This document shows positions 62,613 to 64,000 of a DNA stretch of 64,000 nt, one piece after another. The stretch spans positions 1 through 64,000 of the forward strand of contig JAMYFF010000007.1 of assembly GCA_024128875.1 (NCBI GenBank), in the 5' to 3' direction. A program made the translations under genes and the position numbers. The first letter of the stretch is position 1. The number at the start of each line of letters is the position of its first letter. The notes under the pieces are model-generated. The model saw only the letters and a program-made list of their open reading frames with translations. It was not told where the DNA came from and made no database searches. This DNA comes from Salinilacustrithrix flava. Its GTDB lineage: Bacteria; Actinomycetota; Acidimicrobiia; Acidimicrobiales; Salinilacustritrichaceae.

Positions 62613-62643
62613 ATCGTGGCACCCGGACCCGGTCTGCAACGAT
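62613..62643. promoter_or_regulatory. divergent promoter region for HAD and DUF1015 genes
   Basis: Minus-strand CACGAT (62613-62618) precedes the HAD ATG by six bases, and plus-strand AACGAT (62638-62643) precedes the DUF1015 GTG by six bases. Both fit leaderless starts but depart from TANNNT at the first base. Confidence 0.4.
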
Positions 62644-62649
62644 GTCCGG

Positions 62650-63840
<1,191 letters not shown>

Positions 63841-63879
63841 GGCCTCGCCGGAGGGTTCTGGCAGCGGCTGCGGAACGCG

Positions 63880-64000
63880 TCAACCGACCTCGAGGTGCAG
63901 GCGCTGGCGGACGTCGGTCGCCGACGCGGCGACGACGACCTCCCAGGTCCCCTCGTCGACCACCCAGCCGTCACCGTCCCAGCGCCGGAACGCCTCCGGC
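63880..64000 (-). CDS. 3' end of probable GH3 beta-glucosidase (partial)
   Basis: Only the last 40 codons are in the window. They read FRRWDGDGWVVDEGTWEVVV, then AASATDVRQRLHLEVG and stop, which is the closing part of the fibronectin-III-like domain of family-3 glycoside hydrolases (pattern W-D-x-WVV-x-GT-EV-V-x-S-x-D-R). The rest of the gene lies beyond 64000. Start and active site are not visible. Confidence 0.65.
   Translation of the reverse strand, partial: PEAFRRWDGDGWVVDEGTWEVVVAASATDVRQRLHLEVG

Overview
The window is high-GC bacterial DNA with many GTG starts, 4-bp GTGA gene overlaps and leaderless-type promoters. It looks like an actinomycete. The chromosomal part, read on the minus strand (HAD phosphatase, tlyA, nadK, recN, steA, steB, then pyrG, nudix, xerD, then scpA, scpB, rluB, cmk, der), follows the backbone known from Mycobacterium tuberculosis Rv1692-Rv1713. 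The gene content (SpoIIE-type phosphatases, DUF4214, DUF512, KA-rich phasin-like protein) would fit the class Acidimicrobiia. That placement is inference; only Actinomycetota is well supported.

Region 1 (about 252-17955) is a 17.7-kb integrative mobilizable element in the 3' half of a tRNA-Pro(GGG) gene. A 44-bp direct repeat (252-295 and 17912-17955) bounds it. The integrase lies beside the intact tRNA, followed inward by a leaderless HicAB toxin-antitoxin pair, an Xis-like protein, a winged-helix protein, a repeat-rich candidate oriT and a MobF relaxase-helicase. No type IV secretion genes are seen, so it would need a helper. The middle holds small secreted proteins, a second tyrosine recombinase operon with a VapC-like toxin, and three exported proteins. 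The left end carries a redox and metal cargo: a redoxin-protoglobin-MarR operon, Dps, a ferritin-like DUF2202 protein, a glycine-zipper protein and a ZIP transporter.

Region 2 (18043-31255) is chromosome. It has a leucine-catabolism-like pair (carboxyltransferase plus HMG-CoA-lyase-like protein), OxyR, a membrane SpoIIE phosphatase, der with a DUF512 radical-SAM protein, a beta-lactamase-fold/DUF4214 protein, an Eis-type acetyltransferase, a lysozyme-like secreted protein, ispH and a Rieske lipoprotein.

Region 3 (31265-46110) is mostly minus-strand housekeeping: plsC, cmk, aroA, tyrA, rluB, scpB, scpA, panE, a DksA-type protein, xerD, nudix and pyrG. Plus-strand trpS, a PAS-GGDEF protein and a CWB2 lipoprotein are interspersed.

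Region 4 (46187-59142) is an envelope and division run: sulfotransferase, MraY/WecA-like transferase, large phosphatase-fold membrane protein, GT4 glycosyltransferase, MurJ, SteB and SteA, then RecN, NadK, TlyA and a KA-rich protein. Many of these overlap by 4 bp and are probably co-transcribed.

Region 5 (59207-64000) has a rhomboid protease, a PAS-GAF-SpoIIE phosphatase, a HAD phosphatase, a DUF1015 protein and the 3' end of a probable GH3 glycosidase that runs off the window.
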